Below, piece after piece: positions 11,430-21,830 of a DNA stretch of 64,000 nt. The translations under genes were made by a program, and so were the position numbers. Every line of letters starts with the position of its first letter. The stretch's first letter is position 1. Source of the stretch: Loripinus fragilis (taxonomy: Eukaryota > Mollusca > Bivalvia > Lucinida > Lucinidae); contig OZ026518.1 in assembly GCA_964019695.1 (NCBI GenBank), positions 106,054,305-106,118,304 of the forward strand, read 5' to 3'. The notes under the pieces were generated by a model, which ran no database searches, was not told the origin of the DNA, and saw only the letters and a list, made by a program, of their open reading frames with translations.

Positions 11430-11800
11430 ACATTTTCAGTTTGACCATGGCTGTAACCTCAACTCCTTAACTTTTACATGACACATTGTCTTGTTATGGT
11501 AAACATTCTTGGTAGGTGGCATGATTCGATAATTGGTTAAATGCTTTGCACGGTTTGTTCTGGAAACAAAATGTAAGTGAGAATGATCAGGAAATGCTAC
11601 AATCAGAGACTTCTGTAGACCATCCTCACTCAGATCAGTGAGGGAAAAACACATATACAGACAGGGCATTCAATTAAACTGGAACAGCCAACTCTCTCTA
11701 TCATAACAAGATAAAATGTTTACTCAACTAGAAAGGATATCAAGAACCGCACCACAAAACAAGGACCCAGCATAAAAAACTATCCAAAACTGATCAAAAA
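11430..11800 (-). repeat. dispersed repeat family E, copy 3
   Basis: Minus-strand copy: GATCAGGAAATGCTACAATC at about 11,587 corresponds to the family's ATTGTGGTATTTCCTGATCA end. A CAACTCTCTCTATCATAACA block follows. Diverged. Confidence 0.5.
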
Positions 11801-12457
11801 AGCAATGGATATTGAAGTTTTGATCCAAGTAGAGTTCACCATATATGGTATACGGTCAACGAACCACACACCTAAAACAAATATATCCTAAGCACCTTCA
11901 AGTTTTTGGCGGGGTATGACTAAATCATTTGAGTTGAAAATTATACTCTTCGTAGATGCCGGGGCGGAGGAAAAACTTGCCAGGCATTGTATAAACTCAT
12001 TCAGCTTCCCTTTCTCAGTGGAAAACCTTAAATGACATTTTATTCTCGTTTTTGTCTTTCTACTTTGTATTTTGGAGGAAATATAACAGTATCCCTAATT
12101 TGAACAGAGTAGCCCATATTCATTGAAGTAAAATGGATAGTATCCTATATCCCTCCAAAATCCCGTATCCCTAAAACCCCTATACAAGCCTTATTATTGG
12201 CTACTTGCCTGCTTATAGACATTTAGTATAATGCATGAACTTATTTAAGATTCTAGTCAGACTCTTAGCTGAGCAGTCTGGTTTGTATCTTGTGTAATCG
12301 CAAACGTAAACACAATTACAGGTTTGGCTAATATATTTCCAAGCAATAAAGTTGTCAGACTGCAAATTTTCAGACACGGTCTTTTGCCATTCAAATATGC
12401 TAAATATTATTACTCTAGGTCTATTACTTCAAAAGTTATGACCAGCGTTGAAGTTTA

Positions 12458-12458
<1 letters not shown>

Positions 12459-12533
<75 letters not shown>
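12459..12533. repeat. (CA)n microsatellite
   Basis: About 37 CA dinucleotides. The Thr-His and Val-Cys ORFs over it are artefacts. Confidence 0.98.
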
Positions 12534-12534
<1 letters not shown>

Positions 12535-13222
12535 GTGATGAAAAGTAATATAGCCCAGATCTTTGCTGCGGAGCAACAATAACTCCATTACCATTTGCGT
12601 ATGGCTGAGTAATGCAGGGTAAAGTACTCCAACAAACACATGCTAGAATCTTTGTTAGAATTATCCATCTGCAAGTTGACATTGCGAAAAGTTATCATAA
12701 ATAATTCAACCTGAAATAGATCGGTCCAGCCAAAAAAAGCATCAGGCACCAACCCACCGAGTAAAGTTTTAGGTCAAGATCACCATTGAGTCAGAGGCCG
12801 GACCCACCGTCGCGCACTTACAAAGGGAACCATACGTTATGATATGACATTTTTCTTGTTACGCACACACTTATTGTGTTCAGTGGGAGATACTCACCTG
12901 GGTCCAAAATGACAATGCTTCCTTAATGTTAAGGACGCATTTAGTTAAGTATTGATTTTATAGGATACGAAAAATAATATTGCAAACTTATTAAAATCAA
13001 AATTGTTTCATGTATTCTGTAGATCACAAAGGCATCGTTAACCATATATACTGTAGCCATCCTTGCGATTTACTTAATATTCAGAATATGTTGAAATTTC
13101 AATACTTAACTAAGGCCATACTTATTATTCGGGAGACATTGTAATTTTGGGTCCTGGTCTCGACTTGGGTTTTATTTTCAAGCACAGGATATATAGTGTT
13201 GAGTTTCTATTTTCTTTTCTAG
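12534..13222 (+). other. intronic sequence upstream of the first visible RhoGAP exon
   Basis: No exon found. It ends with a pyrimidine-rich acceptor, TTCTATTTTCTTTTCTAG, immediately before 13,223. The earlier RhoGAP exons, including the one with the arginine finger, were not located in the window. Confidence 0.5.
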
Positions 13223-13383
13223 GTGTTTTGAAAGACTATCTTCGTGAGTTACCGGAACCCCTCGTGACGAACGCCCTCTATCAGATGTTGTTAGACGCTC
13301 TCAGTGTGAGACTACCAAGTGACCCGGATGGAAGTGCCAAACTCATGCTCAGCATACTAGAGTGCCTTCCAAAAGCCAATCAG
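13223..13383 (+). CDS. SYDE/SYD-1-like RhoGAP gene, internal exon
   Basis: This 161-bp exon encodes the middle of a Rho GTPase-activating domain, the module that speeds GTP hydrolysis by Rho/Rac/Cdc42. It starts after acceptor TTCTTTTCTAG (entering phase 1) and ends CAATCAG before donor GTGAGC (phase 0). Residues read VLKDYLRELPEPL, the signature helix of RhoGAP domains, then a run ending in ILECLPKANQ. The next exon at 19,307 joins in phase and completes the domain. The pairing of LRELPEPL with the later NKMPLDQLAVCLGPVLL and KHIEVLKYLLEIW points to the SYDE family (synapse-defective RhoGAPs) from my knowledge of the family; other RhoGAPs are possible. Confidence 0.85.
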
Positions 13384-13424
13384 GTGAGCACCTTTTCAAG
13401 AATAACTCCAAGCCAAAAAGTGTG

Positions 13425-13480
13425 ATTGAAGCAAAATAAACTGCTATAAATGAAGTTTATGTGGGTATTTTTCATTGAAA
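13425..13480. repeat. left half of a hairpin repeat split by the 4.5-kb element
   Basis: The sequence GAAGCAAAATAAACTGCTAT...AATGAAGTTTATG...TTCATTGAAA continues at 18,027 (ACATATACTTCATTTATTAT...GATAATCAGATTAATC). Put side by side, these match an uninterrupted palindromic repeat at about 56,283-56,412. The 4.5-kb element therefore inserted into an older copy of that repeat. Confidence 0.6.
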
Positions 13481-13793
13481 AAACCGATAATTTTAGTCAG
13501 AAAATTGCATTTATACTCCAAGAGAGGTAACTCTTCTCTTGTCTATTCGTGTGCCTACTTGAGAGGGTTCAAAATGAGTTCCAGCTGATATTTTCTCGAG
13601 CACTGTCTTTGTCAGTTTCTTCACTGATGACCGGTGGTGCTACTCCAGTCATTCTGAGGTAATCACTGGTGGTCTGAGAGTTCTTAGCCAATCAGCGCCA
13701 AGTACCTTGGCGTGGTGCTTTGCTTATCAGGCGATTCCGCGTCAGTTTGCCAAGAGTGCTTTGTCGGGAGGATCTATTCAGGTCAGTCTGGAA
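13481..13793 (+). repeat. repeat A1
   Basis: Left terminal direct repeat. It begins ACCGATAATTTTAGTCAG and ends CAGGTCAGTCTGGAA, and is matched by A2 at 16,423-16,734 with almost no differences. It contains CCAAGTACCTTGG, a 13-bp palindrome. Confidence 0.9.
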
Positions 13794-13939
13794 TTTTTTT
13801 TAACAATTTTACCTATTTGTCTGTTTTTGCGTTACCCTTCTCGTAGCCGGAAATATTTTTTTTTCATTTTCTCTTTCATCGATTTTTCTCTCAAATAGAA
13901 TTGAGTAGATCTAGATAACTCTTTTTTTAGTAAGCTATA

Positions 13940-14557
13940 ATGGCTGACGCGCACAGCAATGTTCTTGTCCTGGGTCATTCGTTTTCCAGGCATTTACGAG
14001 ACTGGTCTTTTCGGAATAATTGTATGAACCTGAATTTGGATAGATCTCGTGTGACGGTGTTTTGGCACGGCACGAGGGGGGCGACTGTGTTACGTCCCCG
14101 TCCTCCCCACAAGATGCTATGGCAAGATACGCATCTGATCCGCGAATTGGAGGTGGACATCGTCTTCCTCGATGTTGGCAGTAACGACCTGTCTAATAAA
14201 GCGCACGATTGGTTGACACACTCGAAACTTGCTGATTGTATCTTGAGGCTAAGCAAAGAATGCCTAAATTTTGGCGCGAAGCAGGTCCTCATTTCAGAAA
14301 TTCTCCCGAGACGAAACTTGCAAACCTTTAATACTCGTGTTGAAGAGACAAATAAGGAAATAAGATTATTGGTTCAAGAGGATCCCAATCTGTACTTCTG
14401 GCAGCATAACCATAATAACTTTTCCTCTCGCTTCTTGTCTGATTATGTACATCGCGATGGGATCCATGTTGACCCGGTACGCGGAATGGCCAGATATTTC
14501 AGCTCGGTGCGGGGCTCAATCATTTCTGCCGAAAATCATTTGCTACAAGCTTATTAA
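13940..14557 (+). CDS. SGNH/GDSL-hydrolase-like protein of the split-repeat element
   Basis: An intact 205-residue ORF with an ATG after AAGCTATA. It shows the four SGNH blocks: LGHSF with the putative nucleophile Ser14 (GHS instead of GDS), a GTRGATV glycine block (residues 44-50), GSND at 80-83, and DGIH with Asp173/His176. SGNH proteins are esterases or lipases; substrate and location are unknown, and no signal peptide is visible. SGNH ORFs occur in Ngaro and some LINE elements, but here it is the only gene between the repeats and has no disruption. That suggests it is either young or kept for a purpose. Proteins of this type are often annotated in host gene sets; this one is better treated as element-encoded. 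Confidence 0.8.
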   Translation: MADAHSNVLVLGHSFSRHLRDWSFRNNCMNLNLDRSRVTVFWHGTRGATVLRPRPPHKMLWQDTHLIRELEVDIVFLDVGSNDLSNKAHDWLTHSKLADCILRLSKECLNFGAKQVLISEILPRRNLQTFNTRVEETNKEIRLLVQEDPNLYFWQHNHNNFSSRFLSDYVHRDGIHVDPVRGMARYFSSVRGSIISAENHLLQAY

Positions 14558-15168
14558 GCTTGTTGTGTCTCCGCCCATTTTTGATCGTCAAAACTCGGTC
14601 GTTTCCGTCACTTACGTCATACGAGTTTGCAATTGTCGTTAAGAAAATTCAGTCACAGGAACCTCGGCTCTTTCAAATAAAAACATGTAGGTTGAAACTT
14701 GGTTATGTTGTACCCAGGAATGACATAGTCCTGATCGCGCTGCATGGCCTGATGGAGCACTAGTTAAATTTTTAGTTGTAACGAGTGTCATGAAATTTCG
14801 TTGTTATAGGTTTTCGCGTTTTTACCACCATTTAGAATTATGCATTTACCGGATACCAGTGTAGTTAATTTTCCTATTCCATCCGCTCCTGTTATTGCTG
14901 TTGTTGAGGTTTTACCTCACCTTACTGTCTAGTCCATTGACCAGTAGAGTGTGTGCTTCTGGCAAACTGAGGCGGGGTGTGTACCGCTAGTTCATAAAGC
15001 TTTTATGCTATATTATTGCTTTGTTCTTAGAGTATGCCATCAAAACCATACTCAGAAGTTAGCTTTTTACCTTTATATGTGTGGCGGGGTGTGTACCGCT
15101 AGTCAATAAAGCTATTGTACTGTATTATTGCTCTGGTTCGTAAATATTTGTGCAATCTGAGCCATAAT
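14558..15168 (+). other. internal 3' region with a tandem duplicate
   Basis: After the stop codon there is no further ORF. A block reading GCGGGGTGTGTACCGCTAGT followed by (T)CAATAAAGC occurs twice (about 14,972 and 15,084). This places AATAAA-type polyadenylation signals in this segment. Confidence 0.6.
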
Positions 15169-15304
15169 GGGGTCTTGGTGCTCAACTTTGGGACTTGGGC
15201 CTATATTTCTTGTGAATGTGTGAGATAATAAGATTATATCTCTTAAGGTTCATTATGTAGATTAACACTTTAAATGTTGATTTACATGTAGATTAAATTG
15301 TCTT

Positions 15305-15326
15305 GTCCGGTGGCAAATGACCAGAC
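15305..15326. other. 22-bp inverted-repeat motif, first copy in B
   Basis: GTCCGGT-GGCAAATG-ACCAGAC: two 7-bp arms (one mismatch) around an 8-bp spacer. The B2 counterpart is 16,907-16,928. The arm-spacer-arm size resembles tyrosine-recombinase core sites; a functional role is inference. Confidence 0.5.
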
Positions 15327-15389
15327 TTCGTTGTTAATTTTGTCATTTAGTAAAGACATATATGTTTGATTTCGTATATAAAATCACTC

Positions 15390-15411
15390 GTCCGGTGGCA
15401 AATGACCGGAC
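15390..15411. other. 22-bp inverted-repeat motif, second copy in B
   Basis: GTCCGGT-GGCAAATG-ACCGGAC: perfect 7-bp arms around the same 8-bp spacer as the copy 85 bp upstream. The B2 counterpart is 16,992-17,013. Confidence 0.55.
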
Positions 15412-16422
15412 ATTTTCAAACAAGAACTTTAACTTGGTTGTTATTTACTATCGGCCCTGTCCACAAATTAAACAAAAGGCTACCAGCATGATATCCACAG
15501 TTGCAACACGAGGGAGGATTTCTAACATAGTCTAGCTAGGGATGTTGGATATGCTTCCATCATGTTTAAAATCTGCTTGCTTATGAGGAGGAGTGTCTAG
15601 AAAACCAAACAGTGCTTAGACCAGCTTGTGGGTTCTACCCTGTAATCTATTCATCCTCTTCACTTGTAGGCAGATATACTGTCAAACTAAGTCCACAAAC
15701 AGAGCGGGCTTGGAACTTATCTCTGCAACTAGCTGAGTTTCTATTACCACAACAACAACAACATATTTCTTGATCTGCGGACGCAAATCCTGTGGCAGGA
15801 TGCATGATCTTCAGTATTCTCTTAGGGACATGCTGGATATCTTTTGTCTTGCTTATATTCTGCCATGCAGGGGAGGGAGAGTATGATGGGTGTTCAATTA
15901 CTCTATAGGGAGTTTGCTAGGTAGCTACTTGCCTGGGAATTATACTTAACCCTCCTTTGCTGGCAGTGTACCTATCCCCTTTGAAATGCTCATTGTCGAC
16001 TAGTCTGCAGAGGATCTCCGTGTTTCAGGGTGTTTAGGTTGAGCAAGCCACCAATGTATGACTCCTTTAGGCACTCTCACTGTCTGGGCAGCTCTCCTGT
16101 CATTAAGTTACGCCTTGAGGGACGGTGTGCCTCATGTAAGGCATTCTCGTGTCGGAAAGGGGGGATGTGCTCCTGTCTCCTCTCTGCATAATTTGAGTTC
16201 ATTTGACTTAATCTGTATGCTTGTTTCCTTCTAAGCAGGAAGGGAGCAAGCCTACTAGAATTCTCTCCCTGATCAGGTGTTGTTAGTGTGGAGAGGATTC
16301 AGGAGTATATTGTCCCAATCAAAATACATGGGGTAATTACGAGATTCATGAGAGACATGGTAACGCAGGTTAAATCCAACTATAGTTATCGGAATAATCT
16401 TGCTTTCACTCCTTGGAGTATA

Positions 16423-16734
16423 AAACCGATAATTTTAGTCAGAAAATTGCATTTATACTCCAAGAGAGGTAACTCTTCTCTTGTCTATTCGTGTGCCTAC
16501 TTGAGAGGGTTCAAAATGAGTTCCAGCTGATATTTTCTCGAGCACTGTCTTTGTCAGTTTCTTCACTGATGACCGGTGGTGCTACTCCAGTCATTCTGAG
16601 GTAATCACTGGTGGTCTGAGAGTTCTTAGCCAATCAGCGCCAAGTACCTTGGCGTGGTGCTTTGCTTATCAGGCGATTCCGCGTCAGTTTGCCAAGAGTG
16701 CTTTGTCGGGAGGATCTATTCAGGTCAGTCTGGA
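16423..16734 (+). repeat. repeat A2
   Basis: Second copy of A, directly fused to the end of B1 (TTGGAGTATAAAACCGATAA). About 36 bp of C-rich sequence separates it from B2. The 80-codon ORF across this junction is incidental. Confidence 0.9.
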
Positions 16735-16770
16735 AAAAATTTTAAACCCTCTCCTCCCCACCTCCCGCCG

Positions 16771-18026
16771 GGGGTCTTGGTGCCCAACTTTGGGACTTGG
16801 CCCTATATTTCTTGTGAATGTGTGAGATAATAAGATTATATCTCTTAAGGTTCATTATGTAGATTAACACTTTAAATGTTGATTTACATGTAGATTAAAT
16901 TGTCTTGTCCGGTGGCAAATGACCAGACTTCGTTGTTAATTTTGTCATTTAGTAAAGACATATATGTTTGATTTCGTATATAAAATCACTCGTCCGGTGG
17001 CAAATGACCGGACATTTTCAAACAAGAACTTTAACTTGGTTGTTATTTACTATCGGCCCTGTCCACAAATTAAACAAAAGGCTACCAGCATGATATCCAC
17101 AGTTGCAACACGAGGGAGGATTTCTAACATAGTCTAGCTAGGGATGTTGGATATGCTTCCATCATGTTTATAATCTGCTTGCTTATGAGGAGGAGTGTCT
17201 AGAAAACCAAACAGTGCTTAGACCAGCTTGTGGGTTCTACCCTGTAATCTATTCATCCTCTTCACTTGTAGGCAGATATACTGTCAAACTAAGTCCACAA
17301 ACAGAGCGGGCTTGGAACTTATCTCTGCAACTAGCTGAGTTTCTATTACCACAACAACAACAACATATTTCTTGATCTGCGGACGCAAATCCTGTGGCAG
17401 GATGCATGATCTTCAGTATTCTCTTATGGACATGCTGGATATCTTTTGTCTTGCTTATATTCTGCCATGCAGGGGAGGGAGAGTATGATGGGTGTTCAAT
17501 TACTCTATAGGGAGTTTGCTAGGTAGCTACTTGCCTGGGAATTATACTTAACCCTCCTTTGCTGGCAGTGTACCTATCCCCTTTGAAATGCTCATTGTCG
17601 ACTAGTCTGCAGAGGATCTCCGTGTTTCAGGGTGTTTAGGTTGAGCAAGCCACCAATGTATGACTCCTTTAGGCACTCTCACTGTCTGGGCAGCTCTCCT
17701 GTCATTAAGTTACGCCTTGAGGGACGGTGTGCCTCATGTAAGGCATTCTCGTGTCGGAAAGGGGGGATGTGCTCCTGTCTCCTCTCTGCATAATTTGAGT
17801 TCATTTGACTTAATCTGTATGCTTGTTTCCTTCTAAGCAGGAAGGGAGCAAGCCTACTAGAATTCTCTCCCTGATCAGGTGTTGTTAGTGTGGAGAGGAT
17901 TCAGGAGTATATTGTCCCAATCAAAATACATGGGGTAATTACGAGATTCATGAGAGACATGGTAACGCAGGTTAAATCCAACTATAGTTATCGGAATAAT
18001 CTTGCTTTCACTCCTTGGAGTATAAA
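16771..18026 (+). repeat. repeat B2
   Basis: Right terminal copy of B. It ends GGAGTATAAA against the interrupted host repeat. Confidence 0.9.
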
Positions 18027-19306
18027 TACATATACTTCATTTATTATGCTGATTAAATTTTTCAGATAATCAGATTAATCGATTTTAATAGAACTGAACC
18101 CACATGCTACAGAACTAATTTTCAATACGCCAGTTCTGACCTCGGACCCAAAATTCTGGCTAACAAAATGGAGCTTTTTGGTACATAGTACTACACGTAA
18201 TGCTCCTTATGTATACCTGAGCCATTATTCGATTCTCGAATTGTGGCGGACTTTCCTGAATTTTTAAGCCTACACTGATCTGATTTTTCTCGTGACGCAC
18301 AGCCACATTGTTGGGTTTCTCATGGAAGTTTGGAAGTTTATTGTTAAACACCAGGCCTAACGACCCATCTATACTCAGAATAACGATTGAAGGCTATTTA
18401 GATTCAATTTCATCTCTAACATTCAATACAAAATATACATGCAGTTCATAGTTCCAGCTATCTGCAATTAAAGTTGATGTTTCCTTTAAGCCACACTTCA
18501 GTGGTTAAAATACAGTGCAGTCCCAAATGGTTTAATCTTCTATACTCAAAAGTCACAAACGATAAAAATTGATTAAAACCAATTCTTATCTTTTGTATTC
18601 CATAATGATTGGCTCCAAGATCATCGCTGGCTCTCAGTCAAAAAGTATGACACCTCATTTTGTAGTCGTTGTCAATGTTTTAATTCCACTGTGTCGTCAT
18701 ATTGGATAGGGTACGCCAAATCTTCACATATTGGATGAAGAAATTGTCACGTTATTGGGTGAAATGGGTGTGAAAACTTTTCTCTGGTCGGAATTATAAA
18801 ATAAGCAATGACCATGTCAAGTTTGCAGCAAAAAATATAAAGCAAATTCTATTGCTTGTGAACCTTCGGTAAAGAGGGTTGTTACATTTTGCGTGGTACT
18901 GTATCGTAACCAATGACCCGCAATTTTCATTTTGCTTAATTGTTTATTGGTTGTTCCGTCAGATACAAAATACTGTATGTAATAAAGTCAAACGAAGTCC
19001 ATGACACAAATTTGATACTTCTCGTGTTTCTTAATTTAAAGAGGTAGGGAATCTTTAACTGATAATATTTCTCACACGAAACAATTGACCCCTATCACAA
19101 AAAATACATTTTCAATTCGTTAAATTCATTTTAGTTTGGCCATTTTTGTATGTGTTACTTACAAATAAACACTCTTTAACATACAACCAAAATGAGTGTT
19201 TTTCCTTCTTTTTTAAAACATAAATTAAAGCTGATGTCCAAGTGTTGTGTTTTTAAAATCTGTCAGTATATATAAAGTTCACCATGTCGCCTCTCATATG
19301 TTTCAG
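18027..19306 (+). other. intron of the RhoGAP gene
   Basis: Begins with the second half of the interrupted hairpin repeat. Otherwise no exon or named repeat. It ends in acceptor CTCATATGTTTCAG. Confidence 0.5.
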
Positions 19307-19511
19307 GCAACAATGGCTATGGTGCTAAATCATCTACAGACCGTGGCTCGGAACTCTGACAAGAACAAGATGCCCCTTGATCAATTGGCAGTTTGTCTAG
19401 GGCCTGTTTTACTGTGTCCATCACCCTCCTCATCAGATAACGCCGACCTTGAATTTAAGAAACATATTGAAGTATTAAAATATCTCTTAGAAATATGGAC
19501 TGAACAAAATG
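19307..19511 (+). CDS. SYDE/SYD-1-like RhoGAP gene, internal exon
   Basis: A 205-bp exon, entered in phase 0 after TGTTTCAG and left in phase 1 before donor GTATGT. It encodes the C-terminal half of the RhoGAP fold: ATMAMVLNHLQTVA, then NKMPLDQLAVCLGPVLL, the conserved helix whose Asn/Lys-Met region lines the GTPase-binding face, an acidic serine-rich loop (CPSPSSSDNADLEF), and KKHIEVLKYLLEIWTEQN. It continues the exon at 13,223-13,383 exactly in phase; the 5.9-kb intron between them contains the split-repeat element. Confidence 0.9.
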
Positions 19512-20007
19512 GTATGTATCCGCATATATGGTGTTATGTTTGATCCAACCAATTATACTAGTTTATCAATCACCGCTTATATTAACTGTATCATTAAACC
19601 TTGTACATTTCCTGCGAGTGTATCCGCAGGGAAGAATTAATACAGCACAATTGTTTAGAATGCTCAAAATACCAATATAACGGACACCAGCAATTAGGCA
19701 ATCAAAAGTAGAAAAGTAAAGTTGATATAAATGGGGATCTTTCCTTGTTTATAAAGCAGGGTAAATGGCGATATTGTCTGTAACCCCATTCATATCAACT
19801 TTTATCAGCTCCCTCTCATATTAACTGTATTAGTGCACGTTGCCTGATAAACATGTTCTATCTCACGGCATGTGCCTTTATCAGGTCATGATTACGTTGC
19901 ACTTTTTGAATGACGTCGCAAATGACGCTGAATCAACACACGTCATAATCGCTAGTTTGAAGAGTGAAACAATGGGTAAACTGATAAATAAAACACCAGG
20001 TTCACGT
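19512..20007 (+). other. intron, nothing recognised
   Basis: AT-rich; no exon or repeat found. Confidence 0.4.
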
Positions 20008-20226
20008 CTTTGATATCAAGTTTACCAGGCTTGTCTTTGAGAACGCATGTTGAATCGCTCGGCAAGCCTCACGATGTCAACAAGGGTTCTCAAAGCCTTG
20101 CCTGGTAAACTTGATATCAAAAGACACTCACCTAGTATTCTCTATACCTCGGCAAACCGGGCGATATCAACAAGCATTCTCAAAGCCTTGCCTGGTAAAC
20201 TTGATATCAAAAGACACTCACCTAGT
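20008..20226. repeat. hairpin repeat with one arm duplicated
   Basis: TTTGATATCAAGTTTACCAG (about 20,010-20,030) pairs with CTGGTAAACTTGATATCAAA at 20,102. That right arm is then repeated in direct orientation 90 bp later at 20,192. The loop contains a CGGCAAGCCTCACGATGTCA motif, also repeated. Confidence 0.75.
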
Positions 20227-20257
20227 ATTCTCTCTATTTATATGCTATAAGTATATA

Positions 20258-20770
20258 TCCAGGAAATGCCACAACCACAGACTACAGATAAACTCATAGC
20301 ACCACAGGCGAAATACACAGAAGACATGTACATAACAGCAAGAATACAATGGCTTTAAAGCAACTATTTTTCTTTTCTCTTCCAAACTTGAAAGAACACA
20401 TAAAACTACAATGCAAAACAGCACAAGTACCAAACATAAACCCCTACGCAATAGGGGTTGCATCTTAAAGTCAGTTTAACCAAGAAGTGCCACAATTACA
20501 CACTGCAGACTAACCAACGGCATCATCAGGAAGAGACATACAACACCAACAGTCACATGACTTCCAGAAGACAATCACAGTAAATCCGCCAGTTCTCTTT
20601 TCCTCTCCAGTGAGATATTTGCGAAACTATAGAGCACAGTAAGAGCTTCACAACAAAACATGAACCAAGCACAAAGCCTTCTCAAACAATGGGAGCAACA
20701 ATAAACAATGAATCAACAACAACCAAACCACAGTTCAGAACAAAGGCCATTAGGGGCTAAAATTAATTTT
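20258..20770 (-). repeat. dispersed repeat family E, two adjacent copies
   Basis: Two diverged minus-strand copies in a row, starting AGGAAATGCCACAACCACAG (20,262) and AAGAAGTGCCACAATTACAC (20,483). They share blocks with 3,490-3,735 (CAGACTAACCAACGGCA..., TCTTTTCCTCTCCA). No coding. Confidence 0.5.
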
Positions 20771-21353
20771 ACTGGCCAAAACTGGTGGAAAACATAGTCA
20801 CAACGGTTATTTATCTGTGTGTGCATATGAAGCAGACAAAGCATAACACTGTCTTATTCATACGACCTGAATGAATTACACCAGAATAGAAAATATTGGG
20901 CAGCCAATGAATACTAGGTACTTATCATATATACCTTGCCACACTTTAACCCTTTGAGAACGTGTAACCCTTGTAACGGGTATTATGGACAGATGAAATG
21001 CGGCATAATGCAGGGTTTCATCAAAGTTTGCACTATTTGATAAGACAAAATCGTTCTTCAGAGAAAGAAAAACAGTAATGTTTTGGAAATTATATCCTGT
21101 GACCTGTCAATGTATAAAATGGACCATCCTAACGTTATTGTGTGCAGCTGTATGGAAAATACCATTGGTCGGAAAAGGGTTGAAAACATACATGTGCAGC
21201 TATCCATTGCTACCATAACTCTAGTTTATTGTACTGAATATTATGTTCTATGTCTGTATGGATGCATTGACTTATTGGACATTTCAGTACTTCCCCAAGA
21301 AGTCATAATGGAGCTGATATGGAAGTATTTTCATGTTTTATTAAATATATTTA
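20771..21353 (+). other. intron, nothing recognised
   Basis: No splice-bounded exon. The 92-codon ORF at 21,083 has no recognisable domain. Confidence 0.35.
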
Positions 21354-21692
21354 TTACATGACGTCGCGTATGAGAGTGATATAATGCCATGCAATAAAAA
21401 AAGATAAACCACTAGTGGTTTACAGATTTTGTAACGGTTTGTACGTTGTAATGATGTCTATTTTATCTTTGCATAAAAATGAAAAAAAAATATTGCATTT
21501 TTACACCAAAATGCGTTTTATAGAAATTTTAATGTCATCATATAAATATAATCTAACTTTCGTTCTCCTGTATTATTGAATTTATCACACTCGTTGCTTA
21601 AAAGATAAAATGCGCGGTGAGCCTCGCATTTTATCTCTTTTCCTCATTTCGTTTAACAAATTCAATAAAACATGACTACTCATGTAAGATCC
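21354..21692 (-). mobile_element. foldback element, copy 3
   Basis: Full-length member in the same orientation as the copy that splits the fucosyltransferase gene: ACATGACGTCGCGTATGAGA start, TAAACCACTAGTGGTTTACA, then the hairpin with loop GCGCGGTGAGCCTCGC, ending CTCATGTAAGATCC. Confidence 0.75.
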
Positions 21693-21699
21693 ATAAGAC

Positions 21700-21830
21700 A
21701 TGGGCAGATCCAGCAAAATTCCATCAAGGAGGGTCCTTTTTAGTAATCAATGTATTTCACAGAGGGCTGTACAAACTTCCCTCTAGAAGCAATTTGACCA
21801 ATTGCTTCTCGAGAGGGTTCATATAAGTAT
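21700..21830. repeat. repeat with AGAAGCAATT palindrome
   Basis: AGAAGCAATTTGACCAATTGCTTCT (21,785-21,809) is a near-perfect palindrome inside a repeat that starts ATGGGCAGATCCAGC. A relative in opposite sense is at about 23,605-23,700 (GAGAAGCAATTGGACAATTG). Confidence 0.6.

Larger units (their letters stand above)
9746..12191. mobile_element. 2.4-kb TIR element with 8-bp target duplication
   Basis: Terminal inverted repeats AGGCTTGTATAGGGG / CCCCTATACAAGCCT are flanked by a perfect 8-bp direct repeat TATTATTG (9,738-9,745 and 12,192-12,199). Inside each end is an array of short TATCCC-bearing repeats (9,765-9,895 and 12,075-12,170). An 8-bp AT-rich duplication plus subterminal repeats fits hAT-like or P/Merlin-like cut-and-paste elements. 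No transposase is encoded: the interior is satellite, a SINE and a family E repeat, so it is non-autonomous. Superfamily unproven. Confidence 0.8.
15169..16424 (+). repeat. repeat B1
   Basis: A 1,256-bp direct repeat, GGGGTCTTGGTG...CTTGGAGTATAAA, equal in length and nearly identical to B2 (16,771-18,026). It has no coding capacity. It carries two copies of a 22-bp inverted motif (see 15,305 and 15,390). Confidence 0.9.
13481..18026 (+). mobile_element. split-direct-repeat element (Ngaro/PAT-like, DIRS order) carrying only an SGNH hydrolase ORF
   Basis: The order is A1 (13,481-13,793), internal region with one ORF, B1 (15,169-16,424), A2 (16,423-16,734), B2 (16,771-18,026). A1/A2 and B1/B2 are near identical. 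The B1-A2 junction joins the element's right end to its left end, as expected of a circular intermediate. This A-ORF-B-A-B layout defines PAT and Ngaro tyrosine-recombinase retrotransposons, and some Ngaro elements are known to carry an SGNH hydrolase ORF. No reverse transcriptase, RNase H or tyrosine recombinase is present in the 1.4-kb interior, so it must move in trans if at all. No target duplication is seen, as usual for the group. A tandem duplication with loss of the interior from one copy would give the same map. Confidence 0.75.

Noticed and set aside
12324..12682. Thr-His and Cys-Val repeat ORFs
   Set aside because: Caused by the (CA)n microsatellite.
20047..20299. Two overlapping ORFs with repeated LPGKLDIKRHSPSI
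   Set aside because: The repetition is the 90-bp duplicated hairpin arm, not a protein repeat.
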